Shown: positions 34,592 to 43,815, counted from the stretch's first letter. The stretch is 64,000 nucleotides of DNA from Ewingella sp963519305 (GCA_963519305.1 CAUQMS010000001.1:372001-436000); one strand, 5' to 3'. The notes: generated by a model from the sequence alone, not told the origin. Program-made: numbers and translations.

Positions 34592-35293
34592 CTGAATACG
34601 CCGGCACAGCTTTCCCTGCCACTTTATCTTCCCGATGATGAAACTTTTGCCAGTTTTTATCCGGGTGAGAACCCCTCTCTGCTCTCTGCGATTCAGACGG
34701 CGCTGCATCAGGAGCATGGCACCTACATCTATTTCTGGTCACGTGAAGGCGGCGGTCGCAGCCACTTGCTGCACGCCGCCTGTGCGGAGCTTTCTCAGCG
34801 TGGTGAAGCCGTTGGCTATGTGCCGCTGGATAAGCGGGCCTATTTTGTTCCGGAAGTGCTGGACGGCATGGAGCATCTGGCGCTGGTGTGCATTGATAAT
34901 ATAGAAGGCATTGCCGGAGATGATGAGTGGGAAGCGGCGGTGTTCCACCTGTATAACCGTATTCTGGAAACCGGCCGTACGCGGCTGTTTATCACCGGCG
35001 ATCGCCCGCCGCGCCAGCTGAACCTCAGCCTGCCGGATTTAGCTTCGCGGCTGGACTGGGGGCAAATCTACAAGCTTCAGCCGTTGTCCGATGAAGAGAA
35101 ACTTCAGGCTTTGCAGCTGCGTGCCAAACTGCGCGGTTTTGAACTGCCTGAGGACGTCGGGCGCTTCCTGTTGAAGCGGCTGGATCGCGAGATGCGCACG
35201 TTATTTACCACGCTGGATCAACTGGATCGGGCGTCGATCACTGCGCAGCGCAAACTCACGATTCCTTTCGTTAAAGATATTCTCAGCCTGTAG
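34592..35293 (+). CDS. hda: DnaA regulatory inactivator Hda (CTG start)
   Basis: AAA+ protein that, with the DNA-loaded sliding clamp, drives DnaA-ATP hydrolysis and prevents re-initiation. Starting at CTG 34592 gives 233 aa beginning NTPAQLSLPLYLPDDETFASF, the same length and N-terminus as E. coli Hda, for which a CUG start is reported. GAGGTG ends three bases before. The clamp-binding QLSLPL is close to the N-terminus. Walker A is degenerate (REGGGRSHLLHAAC), Walker B is LVCIDNIEG, and the box VII Arg is in LASRLDWG. In-frame TTG 34577 and GTG 34586 are less likely. Confidence 0.88.
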   Translation: MNTPAQLSLPLYLPDDETFASFYPGENPSLLSAIQTALHQEHGTYIYFWSREGGGRSHLLHAACAELSQRGEAVGYVPLDKRAYFVPEVLDGMEHLALVCIDNIEGIAGDDEWEAAVFHLYNRILETGRTRLFITGDRPPRQLNLSLPDLASRLDWGQIYKLQPLSDEEKLQALQLRAKLRGFELPEDVGRFLLKRLDREMRTLFTTLDQLDRASITAQRKLTIPFVKDILSL

Positions 35294-35317
35294 CGTCAGC
35301 CACAGGCTTTCCCGCGT

Positions 35318-35677
35318 TTACAAAATGTCCAGCACCAGCTCTGGCGGACGGCCCAGACGCGCTTTGCCATTAGCCAGCACGATCGGGCGTTCTATCAGGC
35401 GTGGATGATCGGACAGCGCCTGCAGTAGTTGCTGCTCGTTCATCGCCGGATCGGCCAGATTTAGTTCTTTGTAAATCTCTTCGCCTTTACGCATCAGTTC
35501 TCGCGCTGAGCTGAATCCCAGCTTGCTGACCAGTTCCTTAAGCGTGTCCGGTGAGGGCGGCGTTTCCAGATACATGATCACGTCGGGCTTCAGGCCTCTC
35601 TCTTCCAGTAATTTCAGCGTTTCACGGCTCTTGCTGCAGCGCGGATTGTGGTAAATCGCGACATCATGATGTGGCAT
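35318..35677 (-). CDS. yfgD: ArsC-family glutaredoxin-dependent reductase (YfgD)
   Basis: Thioredoxin-fold arsenate reductase homologue, 119 aa. The catalytic Cys is in IYHNPRCSKSRETL (about residues 9-22) and the C-terminal Arg-rich substrate part is ERPIVLANGKARLGRPPE. ATG 35677 is preferred, with GAGGAG six bases upstream; ATG 35683 lies too close to it. It directly follows hda on the opposite strand and is 21 bases after bepA, with which it may be co-transcribed. Its true substrate in vivo is not established. Confidence 0.9.
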   Translation of the reverse strand: MPHHDVAIYHNPRCSKSRETLKLLEERGLKPDVIMYLETPPSPDTLKELVSKLGFSSARELMRKGEEIYKELNLADPAMNEQQLLQALSDHPRLIERPIVLANGKARLGRPPELVLDIL

Positions 35678-35704
35678 ATTCATCTCCTCTGATTCCTGAA
35701 AGGT

Positions 35705-37225
35705 TTAACCTTTCTGATATTGACGGAAGCGCCTTTGCAACTGGCGTAACTGATCAATGCGGGCATCGTAGCGGGCCTGTTCAAGACTTCCCAATTTTTG
35801 CAGCGCGCTTGCGTTACTCAGCAGTTCTATCGCCTGATCCAGACGCCCGACCAGCGCCATGCTTTCGGCCCTGGCTGCCAGCTCCTGAGCACGCAGACCC
35901 TGAGCGGCATTGGCCTGTGACAATAAATCCCAGCCATTTGGATCATTAGGGTATGTGAAAGTATAGCGGTTCAGGATGCGGCTGGCGTTGGCGGGCTGGC
36001 CGCCTTCCACGTAGGCGTTAGCCAGGTTGAGCAACAGCACCGGGTTTTTACTGGTTTCTGCGTTAGCTTTCTCCAGCCGTGCGATGGCCTGCGGCGCATG
36101 TTTCTGGTCAATATCGACGTCGGTGGATAAATCGAGAAGCCAGTCGTTGCCCGGATCTTTCGCCAGCAACGGGTCCAGAATGGCGCGAGCCTGTTCGAAT
36201 TTCTTCGCTTTATAGAATTGCAGCGCCTGCCCGTATTTTGCCGCTAACTGCTCGCGAATATTGCCATTACTCAGCTGGTGCAGGTAGTCATCACTCAGCG
36301 GATAAGATTCCGAACCGTACATGCCGAGAATACGCACCTTGGCTAACAGGAAACTCTGCGACGAATGCACTGTCGGATGAGACATCTGGTTGGCGCGGTT
36401 ACGGATATCAGCCAGGCGGCTGTCCGGCAGGGGGTGCGTCAGCAACATTTCCGGCGGTTTGCTCGAGTAACTCGACAGGTCCGCTAATTTTTGCAGGAAA
36501 GCGGGCATGGCCTGCGGGTCAAAACCGGCGCGCTGTAATACCTGAATGCCGATACGGTCAGCTTCCTGCTCATTACCTTGCGTAAAGCTGATCATATTCT
36601 GCTGGGTACCTGCGAGGGTACCGGTCAGCGCGGCCATACCGGCCTGCGGGCTGGCCATCGCCAGCAGAATAGAACCGAGGGCGCCCACCCAGGTCAGCGG
36701 GGCGCTCTTTTGTTGATCTTCCATCGCGCGCGCCAGATGGCGCTGAGTTACGTGCGAGATTTCGTGCGCCATGACCGAGGCCAACTGGCTCTCGTTGTCG
36801 GTGTAGCGGAATAGGGCAGAGTGCAGCACCACGTTGCCACCAAAGAAGGCGAAGGCGTTGAGTTCATCATTATTGACGATGAAAAAGTGGAAAGGCGTTC
36901 TCACCGAGTAAGCGCTCGCCACCAGCCGCTGACCAAGTTCATTGATGTAATTATTAAGCAGAGGATCATTAATCAGCGGCGTACTGGCGCGCATCTGGCG
37001 TACGTAGAAATCGCCCATCTGCATTTCCTGAGCGATACTCAGTGTGCCCCCGGCCGTGGTGCCCATGTCAGGCAGCTGATCGGCGATCACCGGTTTGTTT
37101 GGGTTGGATGACGCGATGGGCGTTGTCCAGTAACTGCTGTCATCCGCGAAGGCGGGCGCTATCGCTCCTGCAAGCAGGGTGCCCATCAACAGGGCGGTCA
37201 GCGTTTTGTTAAACCGCATTGCCAT
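35705..37225 (-). CDS. bepA: Periplasmic metalloprotease/chaperone BepA
   Basis: Helps assemble LptD and degrades misfolded outer-membrane proteins. It has 506 aa. The signal peptide is MAMRFNKTLTALLMGTLLAG, with likely cleavage after APAFA. The zinc site HEISH lies in ASVMAHEISHVTQRH, with the third ligand in GNEQEADRIGIQVL. TPR repeats fill the C-terminal 200 residues. ATG 37225 has GGAATGG seven bases upstream; the longer frame to 37327 lacks one and would hide the signal peptide. In E. coli it is sigma-E controlled. It diverges from perM. Confidence 0.94.
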   Translation of the reverse strand: MAMRFNKTLTALLMGTLLAGAIAPAFADDSSYWTTPIASSNPNKPVIADQLPDMGTTAGGTLSIAQEMQMGDFYVRQMRASTPLINDPLLNNYINELGQRLVASAYSVRTPFHFFIVNNDELNAFAFFGGNVVLHSALFRYTDNESQLASVMAHEISHVTQRHLARAMEDQQKSAPLTWVGALGSILLAMASPQAGMAALTGTLAGTQQNMISFTQGNEQEADRIGIQVLQRAGFDPQAMPAFLQKLADLSSYSSKPPEMLLTHPLPDSRLADIRNRANQMSHPTVHSSQSFLLAKVRILGMYGSESYPLSDDYLHQLSNGNIREQLAAKYGQALQFYKAKKFEQARAILDPLLAKDPGNDWLLDLSTDVDIDQKHAPQAIARLEKANAETSKNPVLLLNLANAYVEGGQPANASRILNRYTFTYPNDPNGWDLLSQANAAQGLRAQELAARAESMALVGRLDQAIELLSNASALQKLGSLEQARYDARIDQLRQLQRRFRQYQKG

Positions 37226-37501
37226 AATTAAGCCATTCCCAATGAATAGTTGATCACTCTGACGTAAACAGCCATAAGAGTTCTTCTTCCGTGAAACGGA
37301 CTCCAGTACACTCTTGCGCAGGCACATTCTTTGCTATTTTTCTGATACTTAATAGTAGCTATGTCAGAAAATGTTGAAGTACTTAATCGTCACCCTCTGT
37401 GACAACAGATTCAGTAAAAAGTTACTCTATCTCTGGAGCAGGGACGCAGGCAAACTCTGTGCTGACCCGTTACATATGGATCTTAACAGGAGCGATATCC
37501 G

Positions 37502-38566
37502 ATGTTAGAGATGTTATTACAATGGTACCGCCGACGTTTCACCGATCCACAGGCCATCGCCCTTTTGGCGATTCTGGTCGCAGGGTTTTGTATCCTCTAT
37601 TTCCTCAACGGCATTCTCGCCCCGCTGCTGGTCGCGATTGTACTGGCCTATTTACTCGAATGGCCGGTAGCCCGGCTGCAACATCTCGGGTTGTCCCGCA
37701 CGCTGGCGACCAGCGTGGTGTTACTGATCTTTGCCGGTGTCGTGATGCTGGCGGTGTTTGTCATCGCGCCGGTCACCTGGCAGCAGGGTATCAATCTGAT
37801 GGCTGACCTGCCCAGTATGCTTAACCGCTTTTACGATTTTGCCGCCACCTTGCCTAAGCGCTATCCCGCGCTGGTGGATGCCGGGATCATTGATATGATG
37901 GCCGAAAATCTGCGCGCCAAGCTTTCGGGCGTCGGTGACAATCTGGTGAAATTCTCACTGGCGTCGCTGGTGGGCCTGCTGACGCTGGCGATTTACCTGA
38001 TTCTGGTGCCGATGATGGTGTTTTTCCTGCTCAAAGACAAAGAGCAGATGCTCAGCGCGGTTCGCCGCGTGCTGCCCCGTGACCGCGGTCTGGCGGGGCT
38101 GGTCTGGCAGGAGATGAATCAGCAAATCACCAATTACATCCGTGGCAAAGTGCTGGAGATGATTATTGTCGGCGTGGCGACCTACCTGGTGTTCTTCATC
38201 ATGGATATGCGCTACTCGCTGCTGCTGGCGGTGCTGGTCGGCCTGTCGGTGCTGATCCCATACATCGGCGCCATGCTGGTGACCATTCCGGTAGTTGTGG
38301 TGGCGCTGTTCCAGTGGGGCATGGGCGCAGACTTCTGGACGCTGTTTGTAGCGTATCTGGTGGTGCAGGGGCTCGATGGCAACGTGATTGTCCCGCTGCT
38401 GTTCTCCGAAGCCGTGAATTTACATCCGCTGGTGATTATTCTTTCCGTGGTGATCTTCGGCGGGCTGTGGGGATTCTGGGGCGTGTTCTTTGCGATCCCG
38501 CTGGCAACGCTGGTCAAAGCCGTGGTGCACGTCTGGCCTGATGAACTGCTCAATGAGACGCCTTAA
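37502..38566 (+). CDS. perM: AI-2E family permease PerM
   Basis: 354-aa inner-membrane protein with about eight helices, of the AI-2 exporter-like family (E. coli PerM 353 aa). The family core DKEQMLSAVRRVLPRDRG, the conserved QQITNYIRGKVLEMI and the C-terminal QGLDGNVIVPLLFSEAVNLHP are visible in part. Its transport substrate is unknown; a role in envelope or diffusible-signal export has been proposed. AGGAG precedes the ATG. It ends at a strong bidirectional terminator facing bcp. Confidence 0.93.
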   Translation: MLEMLLQWYRRRFTDPQAIALLAILVAGFCILYFLNGILAPLLVAIVLAYLLEWPVARLQHLGLSRTLATSVVLLIFAGVVMLAVFVIAPVTWQQGINLMADLPSMLNRFYDFAATLPKRYPALVDAGIIDMMAENLRAKLSGVGDNLVKFSLASLVGLLTLAIYLILVPMMVFFLLKDKEQMLSAVRRVLPRDRGLAGLVWQEMNQQITNYIRGKVLEMIIVGVATYLVFFIMDMRYSLLLAVLVGLSVLIPYIGAMLVTIPVVVVALFQWGMGADFWTLFVAYLVVQGLDGNVIVPLLFSEAVNLHPLVIILSVVIFGGLWGFWGVFFAIPLATLVKAVVHVWPDELLNETP

Positions 38567-38594
38567 GGCGTCATTTGGGTCAGCCGGAACAAAT

Positions 38595-38622
38595 AAAAAA
38601 AGCGCATCTGCGCTTTTTTTTA
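38595..38622. terminator. Bidirectional terminator perM / bcp
   Basis: AAAAAAGCGCA-tc-TGCGCTTTTTT, symmetric with A- and T-runs on both sides. Confidence 0.93.
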
Positions 38623-38645
38623 TCTCATGCATCGGTCGCTGATGC

Positions 38646-39113
38646 TTATTTCTCGTTGAGATAAGCCATGACGATGTCGTGGTGATTGCTGGTTTTGAAA
38701 TCGTCGAACACTTTCTCAACCTTGCCGTTACCGTCAAGCAGGAAACTGATGCGGTGGATGCCGTCATAGGTTTTACCCATGAAGCTTTTCTCGCCCCAGA
38801 CGCCAAACTGTTCGCAGACCTTGTGATCTTCGTCGGACAATAGCGTGAAGTTCAGCAGCTCTTTTTCAGCAAATTTCGACAGTTTTTCTGGTTTATCGGT
38901 GCTGATCCCCAGCACTTCTACACCGGCTTCTTTCAACTGGTCCATATTGTCACGCAGACCGCAGGCCTGAACGGTACAACCGGGTGTCATGGCCTTTGGG
39001 TAGAAATAGACCAGGACTCGCTGTCCCTGGAAGTCGGCCAGATTAATCTGTTCGCCGTCCTGATCGGGCAAACTAAATTGCGGCGCAGGATCACCGGCTT
39101 TCAGTGGGCTCAT
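38646..39113 (-). CDS. bcp: Thioredoxin-dependent thiol peroxidase Bcp
   Basis: Peroxiredoxin-Q type enzyme reducing hydrogen peroxide and organic peroxides. It has 155 aa (E. coli 156). The peroxidatic Cys is in YPKAMTPGCTVQACGLRDN (about residues 38-56), with the second Cys of the same motif five residues on. DGIHRISFLLDGNG lies near the C-terminus. GGAG lies seven bases before the ATG. It follows gcvR after 12 bases in the same direction, as in E. coli. Confidence 0.96.
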   Translation of the reverse strand: MSPLKAGDPAPQFSLPDQDGEQINLADFQGQRVLVYFYPKAMTPGCTVQACGLRDNMDQLKEAGVEVLGISTDKPEKLSKFAEKELLNFTLLSDEDHKVCEQFGVWGEKSFMGKTYDGIHRISFLLDGNGKVEKVFDDFKTSNHHDIVMAYLNEK

Positions 39114-39125
39114 TTTATATCTCCG

Positions 39126-39704
39126 TCAATTGTCTTCATGCTGAGTGTTGCTCACGACATTAATACTGCCTTGCGCATTCAGTTCTGTACATAGCTGATG
39201 GAAAGCTTGTTCAATAATTATTGCGTCAGTATTCGCAGGGCTGTGGGCGGTGATCTGTATAGACAACTGCGCCGGATTCACGCCGTCGGCAGGGCGGGTT
39301 TTCGAAGCCAGCTCGGCGATGTTCATCTGATGCGTATCAAACAGGTCGGTAAAGCGCTCTATCAGATGCGGCGAATCTTTGACTTCAACCTTGACCCACA
39401 CGGTGGCGGGCATCGGCGGGCGCTCGTGGGCACTGGTGCGTTTCATCACGATCAACAGCTCAAGCTCTGCGCCTTTTTGCGGCAGGGTGGACTCAATTAG
39501 GGTGATGGCGTTCCAGCTTCCGGAAAGAAACATGATAAAAGTGAACTCGTCACCGAGCATCGCCAGACGGCTGTCTTCAATATTACAACCGCAACTGCTG
39601 ACCTGACGGGTAATGGTGTTCACGATACCGGGGCGGTCAGCACCTAATGCGGTGATAACAAGATAGTGTTGTTGTGGCTGCGGCAAAATTGCTCTTCCTG
39701 TCAT
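39126..39704 (-). CDS. gcvR: Glycine cleavage system regulator GcvR
   Basis: ACT-domain protein that binds GcvA and blocks gcv operon activation when glycine is low. It has 192 aa (E. coli 190). Two ACT domains: HYLVITALGADRPGIVNTIT and VWVKVEVKDSPHLIERFTDL. ATG 39704 gives MTGRAILPQPQQHYLV, close to the E. coli start; the much longer frame to 39878 is not supported. A perfect seven-base-pair hairpin (39706-39723) covers the bases just upstream of the ATG and may mask the ribosome site. It diverges from dapA. Confidence 0.93.
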   Translation of the reverse strand: MTGRAILPQPQQHYLVITALGADRPGIVNTITRQVSSCGCNIEDSRLAMLGDEFTFIMFLSGSWNAITLIESTLPQKGAELELLIVMKRTSAHERPPMPATVWVKVEVKDSPHLIERFTDLFDTHQMNIAELASKTRPADGVNPAQLSIQITAHSPANTDAIIIEQAFHQLCTELNAQGSINVVSNTQHEDN

Positions 39705-39705
39705 G

Positions 39706-39723
39706 CTTGGGAGTATTCCCAAG
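39706..39723 (-). promoter_or_regulatory. Hairpin over the gcvR ribosome-binding region
   Basis: CTTGGGA-gtat-TCCCAAG ends one base before the gcvR ATG, so the GGGA that would pair with 16S rRNA lies inside the stem. Possible translational control. Confidence 0.5.
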
Positions 39724-39831
39724 GTAAACATAAAAAAAACCGCCGGACAAGCGCTTACAACACGTTGATTGCTTGCTTTTGCAGTGGTGTCAAAAGTACC
39801 ATGAGTGACCTGTTTGTGGAGGGGAAGGTCA

Positions 39832-40713
39832 ATGTTTACGGGAAGTATTGTTGCACTGGTTACGCCGATGGACGACAAAGGTGCCGTCGATCGCGCGAGT
39901 TTAAAAAAACTGATTGATTATCATGTGTCCAGTGGTACTGCGGCGATCGTTTCCGTAGGCACAACCGGTGAGTCAGCGACATTAACGCATGACGAACACG
40001 GTGACGTGGTCATGCAAACGCTGGAACTGTCCGACGGACGCATTCCGATTATTGCCGGAACCGGCGCTAATTCCACCGCGGAAGCGATTTCTCTCACTCA
40101 ACGCTTTGAAAATACAGGCGTTGTTGGCTGTCTTACCGTCACGCCTTATTATAACCGCCCGACTCAGGAAGGTCTGTTCCAGCATTTTAAAGCCATCGCT
40201 GAACACACGTCTCTGCCGCAAATTCTCTATAACGTGCCTTCACGTACCGGCTGCGACATGCTGCCGCCAACCGTGGCGCGTTTAGCAAAAATAAAGAATA
40301 TTGTTGCTCTTAAAGAAGCAACAGGGAACTTAAGTCGTGTTAGCCAGATCCAAGTGCTGGTTGATGATGAAGACTTCATTTTGCTGAGCGGCGATGACGC
40401 CAGCGGTTTGGACTTCATGCAACTCGGCGGCAAAGGAGTTATTTCCGTGACGGCCAATGTGGCAGCACGTGAAATGGCACAACTTTGTGAGCTGGCCGCG
40501 CAGGGCAATTTTGCCGAAGCGCGTCGCTTAAATCAGCGCTTGATGCCGTTGCATCAGCATTTGTTTGTAGAAGCAAACCCGATCCCGGTGAAATGGGCCT
40601 GTAAGGCACTGGGGTTGATGGCAACCGATACACTGCGTCTGCCTATGACGCCGTTAACAGATGCTGCCCGTCCGGTAGTGGAAAACGCATTAAAAAGCGC
40701 CGGTTTGCTGTAA
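39832..40713 (+). CDS. dapA: 4-hydroxy-tetrahydrodipicolinate synthase DapA
   Basis: Condenses pyruvate with aspartate semialdehyde, the first step towards DAP and lysine. It has 293 aa (E. coli 292). FTGSIVALVTPMDDKGAVDR starts the TIM barrel. The active-site Thr/Tyr region is GTTGESATLTHDEH and YNVPSRTGCDM, and the Schiff-base Lys is in NIVALKEATGNLSRV. ATG 39832 follows GGAGGGGAAGG. bamC follows 16 bases on, the usual dapA-bamC operon. Confidence 0.97.
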   Translation: MFTGSIVALVTPMDDKGAVDRASLKKLIDYHVSSGTAAIVSVGTTGESATLTHDEHGDVVMQTLELSDGRIPIIAGTGANSTAEAISLTQRFENTGVVGCLTVTPYYNRPTQEGLFQHFKAIAEHTSLPQILYNVPSRTGCDMLPPTVARLAKIKNIVALKEATGNLSRVSQIQVLVDDEDFILLSGDDASGLDFMQLGGKGVISVTANVAAREMAQLCELAAQGNFAEARRLNQRLMPLHQHLFVEANPIPVKWACKALGLMATDTLRLPMTPLTDAARPVVENALKSAGLL

Positions 40714-40729
40714 CTCTTAGGGAGATTTG

Positions 40730-41800
40730 ATGGCCTGTTCATTAGTTCAAAAAACCAGATTGCAAAAGTCCATGATCGCGAAAGTAGTGGGTGTATCCCT
40801 CATTATGTTGTTAGCGGCCTGTTCCAGCGATCAGCGCTATAAACGTCAGGTAAGCGGCGATGAGGCCTACCTTGACGCGCCACCTGTCAAAGAGCTGAAA
40901 GCGCCTGCCGGGATGATTCTGCCGCTGCAAAACGGTACTTATGATATTCCTGCTGGCGAGCTTAAAGGCAACGTGGGCAAACAACTGGATATCCGTCCGC
41001 CAATGCAGCCATTGGCGCTGCTTAACGGTTCGCGTACTCAGTTTACCGGCGGCAGCGGCACAGTCTTGCTGGAAAACACCCCGCAAAACCGTGACCTGTG
41101 GAATAACGTGGTCAAAGCCGTTCAGCAAAATAACTTCAAAATCGCCAGCCGCGACGATGCTAACCAGACCTTGTCCACCGACATGGTTGACTGGAATCGT
41201 GCTGATGAAGACTTCCAGTATCAGGGGCGTTACCAGATCAGCGTTCAGCAGCAGAGCTACCAGTTAGCCCTGACCGTGAAAACGCTTGAGCTGAAACAGC
41301 AGGATAAAGCGGTCACTGCACCGGCTGAGATCCAGCGTTACAATAGCCAGATGCTGAACTCCATCACCGCCAGCCTCGACAAAGTTCAGCAGGATGCGCA
41401 AGCCCGTCTCGACAACCGTAAAGTGGGCGAAATTGATGTGCAGAGCGGCGCGGATGACACCGGCTTAGCGGTGCTGATCGTGCGTTCAACTTATGGCGTA
41501 GTGTGGGATCGTCTGCCGAATGCTCTGGCGAAAGCCGGCATGAAAGTGACCGACAGCAGCCGTCCGCAAGGTACGCTCTCTGTGACCTACAAACCGTTGA
41601 GTGACGACGCGTGGGATACCTTAGGGGCGAAAGATCCGGGTCTGGCATCCGGTGATTACAAACTTCAGGTCGGCGACCTCGACAACCGCAGTAGCTTGCA
41701 GTTCCTTGATCCTAAAGGACACGCGCTCAGCCAGTCGCAGAACGACGCGATGGTGGCGGTCATGCAGGCCGCGTTTAACCAGAGCAGCGCTGCGAAGTAA
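40730..41800 (+). CDS. bamC: Outer-membrane assembly lipoprotein BamC
   Basis: Subunit of the BAM complex that inserts beta-barrel proteins in the outer membrane. It has 356 aa (E. coli 344). The signal peptide ends in the lipobox LLAACSSD (Cys at about residue 30), followed by the long unstructured QVSGDEAYLDAPPVKEL segment that binds BamD, then two helix-grip domains (C-terminal SGDYKLQVGDLDNRSSLQF). ATG 40730 lies after GGGAG. purC follows beyond a terminator. Confidence 0.96.
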   Translation: MACSLVQKTRLQKSMIAKVVGVSLIMLLAACSSDQRYKRQVSGDEAYLDAPPVKELKAPAGMILPLQNGTYDIPAGELKGNVGKQLDIRPPMQPLALLNGSRTQFTGGSGTVLLENTPQNRDLWNNVVKAVQQNNFKIASRDDANQTLSTDMVDWNRADEDFQYQGRYQISVQQQSYQLALTVKTLELKQQDKAVTAPAEIQRYNSQMLNSITASLDKVQQDAQARLDNRKVGEIDVQSGADDTGLAVLIVRSTYGVVWDRLPNALAKAGMKVTDSSRPQGTLSVTYKPLSDDAWDTLGAKDPGLASGDYKLQVGDLDNRSSLQFLDPKGHALSQSQNDAMVAVMQAAFNQSSAAK

Positions 41801-41811
41801 GACGTTATCAG

Positions 41812-41834
41812 AAAGGGGCTTCGGCCCCTTTTTA
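41812..41834 (+). terminator. Intrinsic terminator after bamC
   Basis: AAGGGGC-TTCG-GCCCCTT followed by TTT; a stable UUCG tetraloop hairpin. Confidence 0.88.
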
Positions 41835-41896
41835 CATGCTTTTGTTTTATCGAATGATGTTGCAAGTTTTACCACTACATATTGGAGTAACTTAAG

Positions 41897-42610
41897 ATGC
41901 AAAAGTTAGCTGAGTTGTATCGTGGAAAGGCGAAAACCGTCTTCACCACCGAAAACCCAGACCTGCTGGTGTTGGAGTTCCGCAATGATACGTCAGCACT
42001 GGATGGTCAGCGCATTGAGCAGTTCGACCGTAAGGGCATGGTTAACAACAAGTTTAACCACTTCATCATGGCCAAGCTGGAAGAAGCCGGTATTCCTACC
42101 CAAATGGAACGTCTGCTTTCTGACACCGAAGTGCTGGTGAAAAAACTGGATATGGTCCCGGTTGAATGCGTTATCCGTAACCGTGCTGCGGGTTCGCTGG
42201 TAAAACGTCTGGGTATTGAAGAAGGTCTGGAACTGAATCCGCCGTTGTTCGATCTGTTCCTGAAAAATGATGCGATGCATGACCCGATGATCAACGAGTC
42301 TTATTGCAAAACCTTCGGTTGGGTTAACGAAGAGCATCTGGCGCGCATGAAAGAGCTGAGCTACCAAGCCAACGACGTATTGACCAAACTGTTTGACGCT
42401 GCAGGCCTGATTCTGGTCGACTTCAAACTGGAATTCGGTCTGTTCAACGGCGAAGTAGTGCTGGGCGATGAGTTCTCTCCGGATGGCAGCCGTCTGTGGG
42501 ACAAAGAAACGCTCAATAAAATGGATAAAGATCGCTACCGTCAGAGTCTGGGTGGCCTGATCGAAGCCTACGAAGAAGTCGCCCGCCGTATTGGTGTAAA
42601 ACTGGACTGA
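41897..42610 (+). CDS. purC: SAICAR synthase PurC
   Basis: ATP-dependent ligation of aspartate to CAIR in purine synthesis. It has 237 aa, equal to E. coli. QKLAELYRGKAKTVFTTENP begins the protein, followed by VPVECVIRNRAAGSLVKRLG and VDFKLEFGLFNGEVVLGDEF with SPDGSRLWD. GGAG precedes the ATG. It is a single gene between terminators. Confidence 0.97.
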   Translation: MQKLAELYRGKAKTVFTTENPDLLVLEFRNDTSALDGQRIEQFDRKGMVNNKFNHFIMAKLEEAGIPTQMERLLSDTEVLVKKLDMVPVECVIRNRAAGSLVKRLGIEEGLELNPPLFDLFLKNDAMHDPMINESYCKTFGWVNEEHLARMKELSYQANDVLTKLFDAAGLILVDFKLEFGLFNGEVVLGDEFSPDGSRLWDKETLNKMDKDRYRQSLGGLIEAYEEVARRIGVKLD

Positions 42611-42677
42611 TCGGCAACGATTTTTTTAGCTTGACGACGCAATCGTTTACGCGGTTTTAAAAGCGCCTTTGTCTGTG

Positions 42678-42709
42678 AAACGGACGGTCATTTGATCGTC
42701 CGTTTTTTA
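42678..42709 (+). terminator. Intrinsic terminator after purC
   Basis: Arms aacggacggtc and gatcgtccgtt (one G-U pair) around ATTT, then six T. Confidence 0.9.
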
Positions 42710-42836
42710 TTTCTCACCGTTTATTCGGCTGATTTCATTCTCTTTGTGCTTATCTGCTCTAAAATTGCCGCTTAGGGTTAATGGTATTTACCGAACTCAT
42801 TATCTAGTCTTAAGAAAACAGCGGGGAGATGAACAT

Positions 42837-43718
42837 ATGCGTTGGCAAGGGCGTCGTGAAAGCGACAACGTGGAAGACAGGCGCGGGCAAAGTTCTGGTG
42901 GCGGGCTGGGGGGCTTAGGCGGCGGAATGCGTCTGCCTATTCGCGGCAAAAGCGGTATCGTGATCATTATTGTGGTGCTGGTGGCCGGTTACTACGGTGT
43001 GGATCTCACGCCGCTGATTGACGGCGGCCAGTCCGGCGGTACGCAGCAGACACAGACGCGCGCTCAGTCGATAAGCCCGAAAGATGATGAACAGGCCAAA
43101 TTCACCTCGGTAGTTCTCGCCTCAACGGAAGATACGTGGAAAGAGATCTTCCGGCGTCAGGGGCAGACGTACGTTGACCCGAAACTGGTAATGTACCGTG
43201 GCTCCACCCGCACTGGCTGCGGTACCGGCCAGTCCGTTATGGGGCCGTTTTACTGCCCGGCCGACAGCACGGTGTATATCGATCTCTCCTTTTATCAGGA
43301 GCTGAAAGACAAGCTGGGCGCAGGCGGCGACTTTGCACAAGCTTACGTCATCGCGCATGAAGTCGGTCACCACGTACAGCATCTGATGGGTATTGATACC
43401 AAAGTGCGGCAGATGCAGCAGGGCGCTTCGCAAACCGCCGTTAATCAGCTGTCGGTGAAGATGGAGCTACAGGCTGACTGCTTCGCCGGAGTCTGGGGGC
43501 ATAGCCAGCAACAGCAGAACATGCTGGAAGAGGGCGATCTGAAAGAAGCGCTCGACGCCGCGCAGGCTATCGGTGATGACCGTCTGCAACAGCGGGGGCA
43601 GGGCCGTGTGGTGCCGGACAGCTTCACGCACGGCACCTCGCAGCAGCGCTATACCTGGTTCAAACGCGGCTTCGACAGCGGGGATCCTAACCAGTGCAAT
43701 ACTTTTGCCAGCCGCTAA
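42837..43718 (+). CDS. ypfJ: Neutral zinc metallopeptidase family protein YpfJ
   Basis: 293-aa single-pass membrane protein with a predicted zinc-peptidase domain. A cytoplasmic Gly-rich stretch (GGGLGGLGGGMR) precedes one helix (about residues 40-58, SGIVIIIVVLVAGYYGV). The zinc site HEVGHHVQH is in AYVIAHEVGHHVQHLMG and a further ligand is in ELQADCFAGVWG. ATG 42837 after GGGGAG gives MRWQGRRESDNVEDRRG, as in E. coli; the frame upstream to 42744 runs through the promoter area. The substrate is unknown. Confidence 0.93.
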   Translation: MRWQGRRESDNVEDRRGQSSGGGLGGLGGGMRLPIRGKSGIVIIIVVLVAGYYGVDLTPLIDGGQSGGTQQTQTRAQSISPKDDEQAKFTSVVLASTEDTWKEIFRRQGQTYVDPKLVMYRGSTRTGCGTGQSVMGPFYCPADSTVYIDLSFYQELKDKLGAGGDFAQAYVIAHEVGHHVQHLMGIDTKVRQMQQGASQTAVNQLSVKMELQADCFAGVWGHSQQQQNMLEEGDLKEALDAAQAIGDDRLQQRGQGRVVPDSFTHGTSQQRYTWFKRGFDSGDPNQCNTFASR

Positions 43719-43787
43719 CGCCTTCCACTTCAGACCATTCACCTCTGGTCTGTCTGAAGAAACTGTTCAATAATCACCGTTCGATCC

Positions 43788-43815
43788 AGAGAGGCCCGGG
43801 GGCCTCTCTTTTCTT
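43788..43815 (+). terminator. Intrinsic terminator after ypfJ
   Basis: Arms agagaggcc and ggcctctct followed by TTTCTT. Confidence 0.85.
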
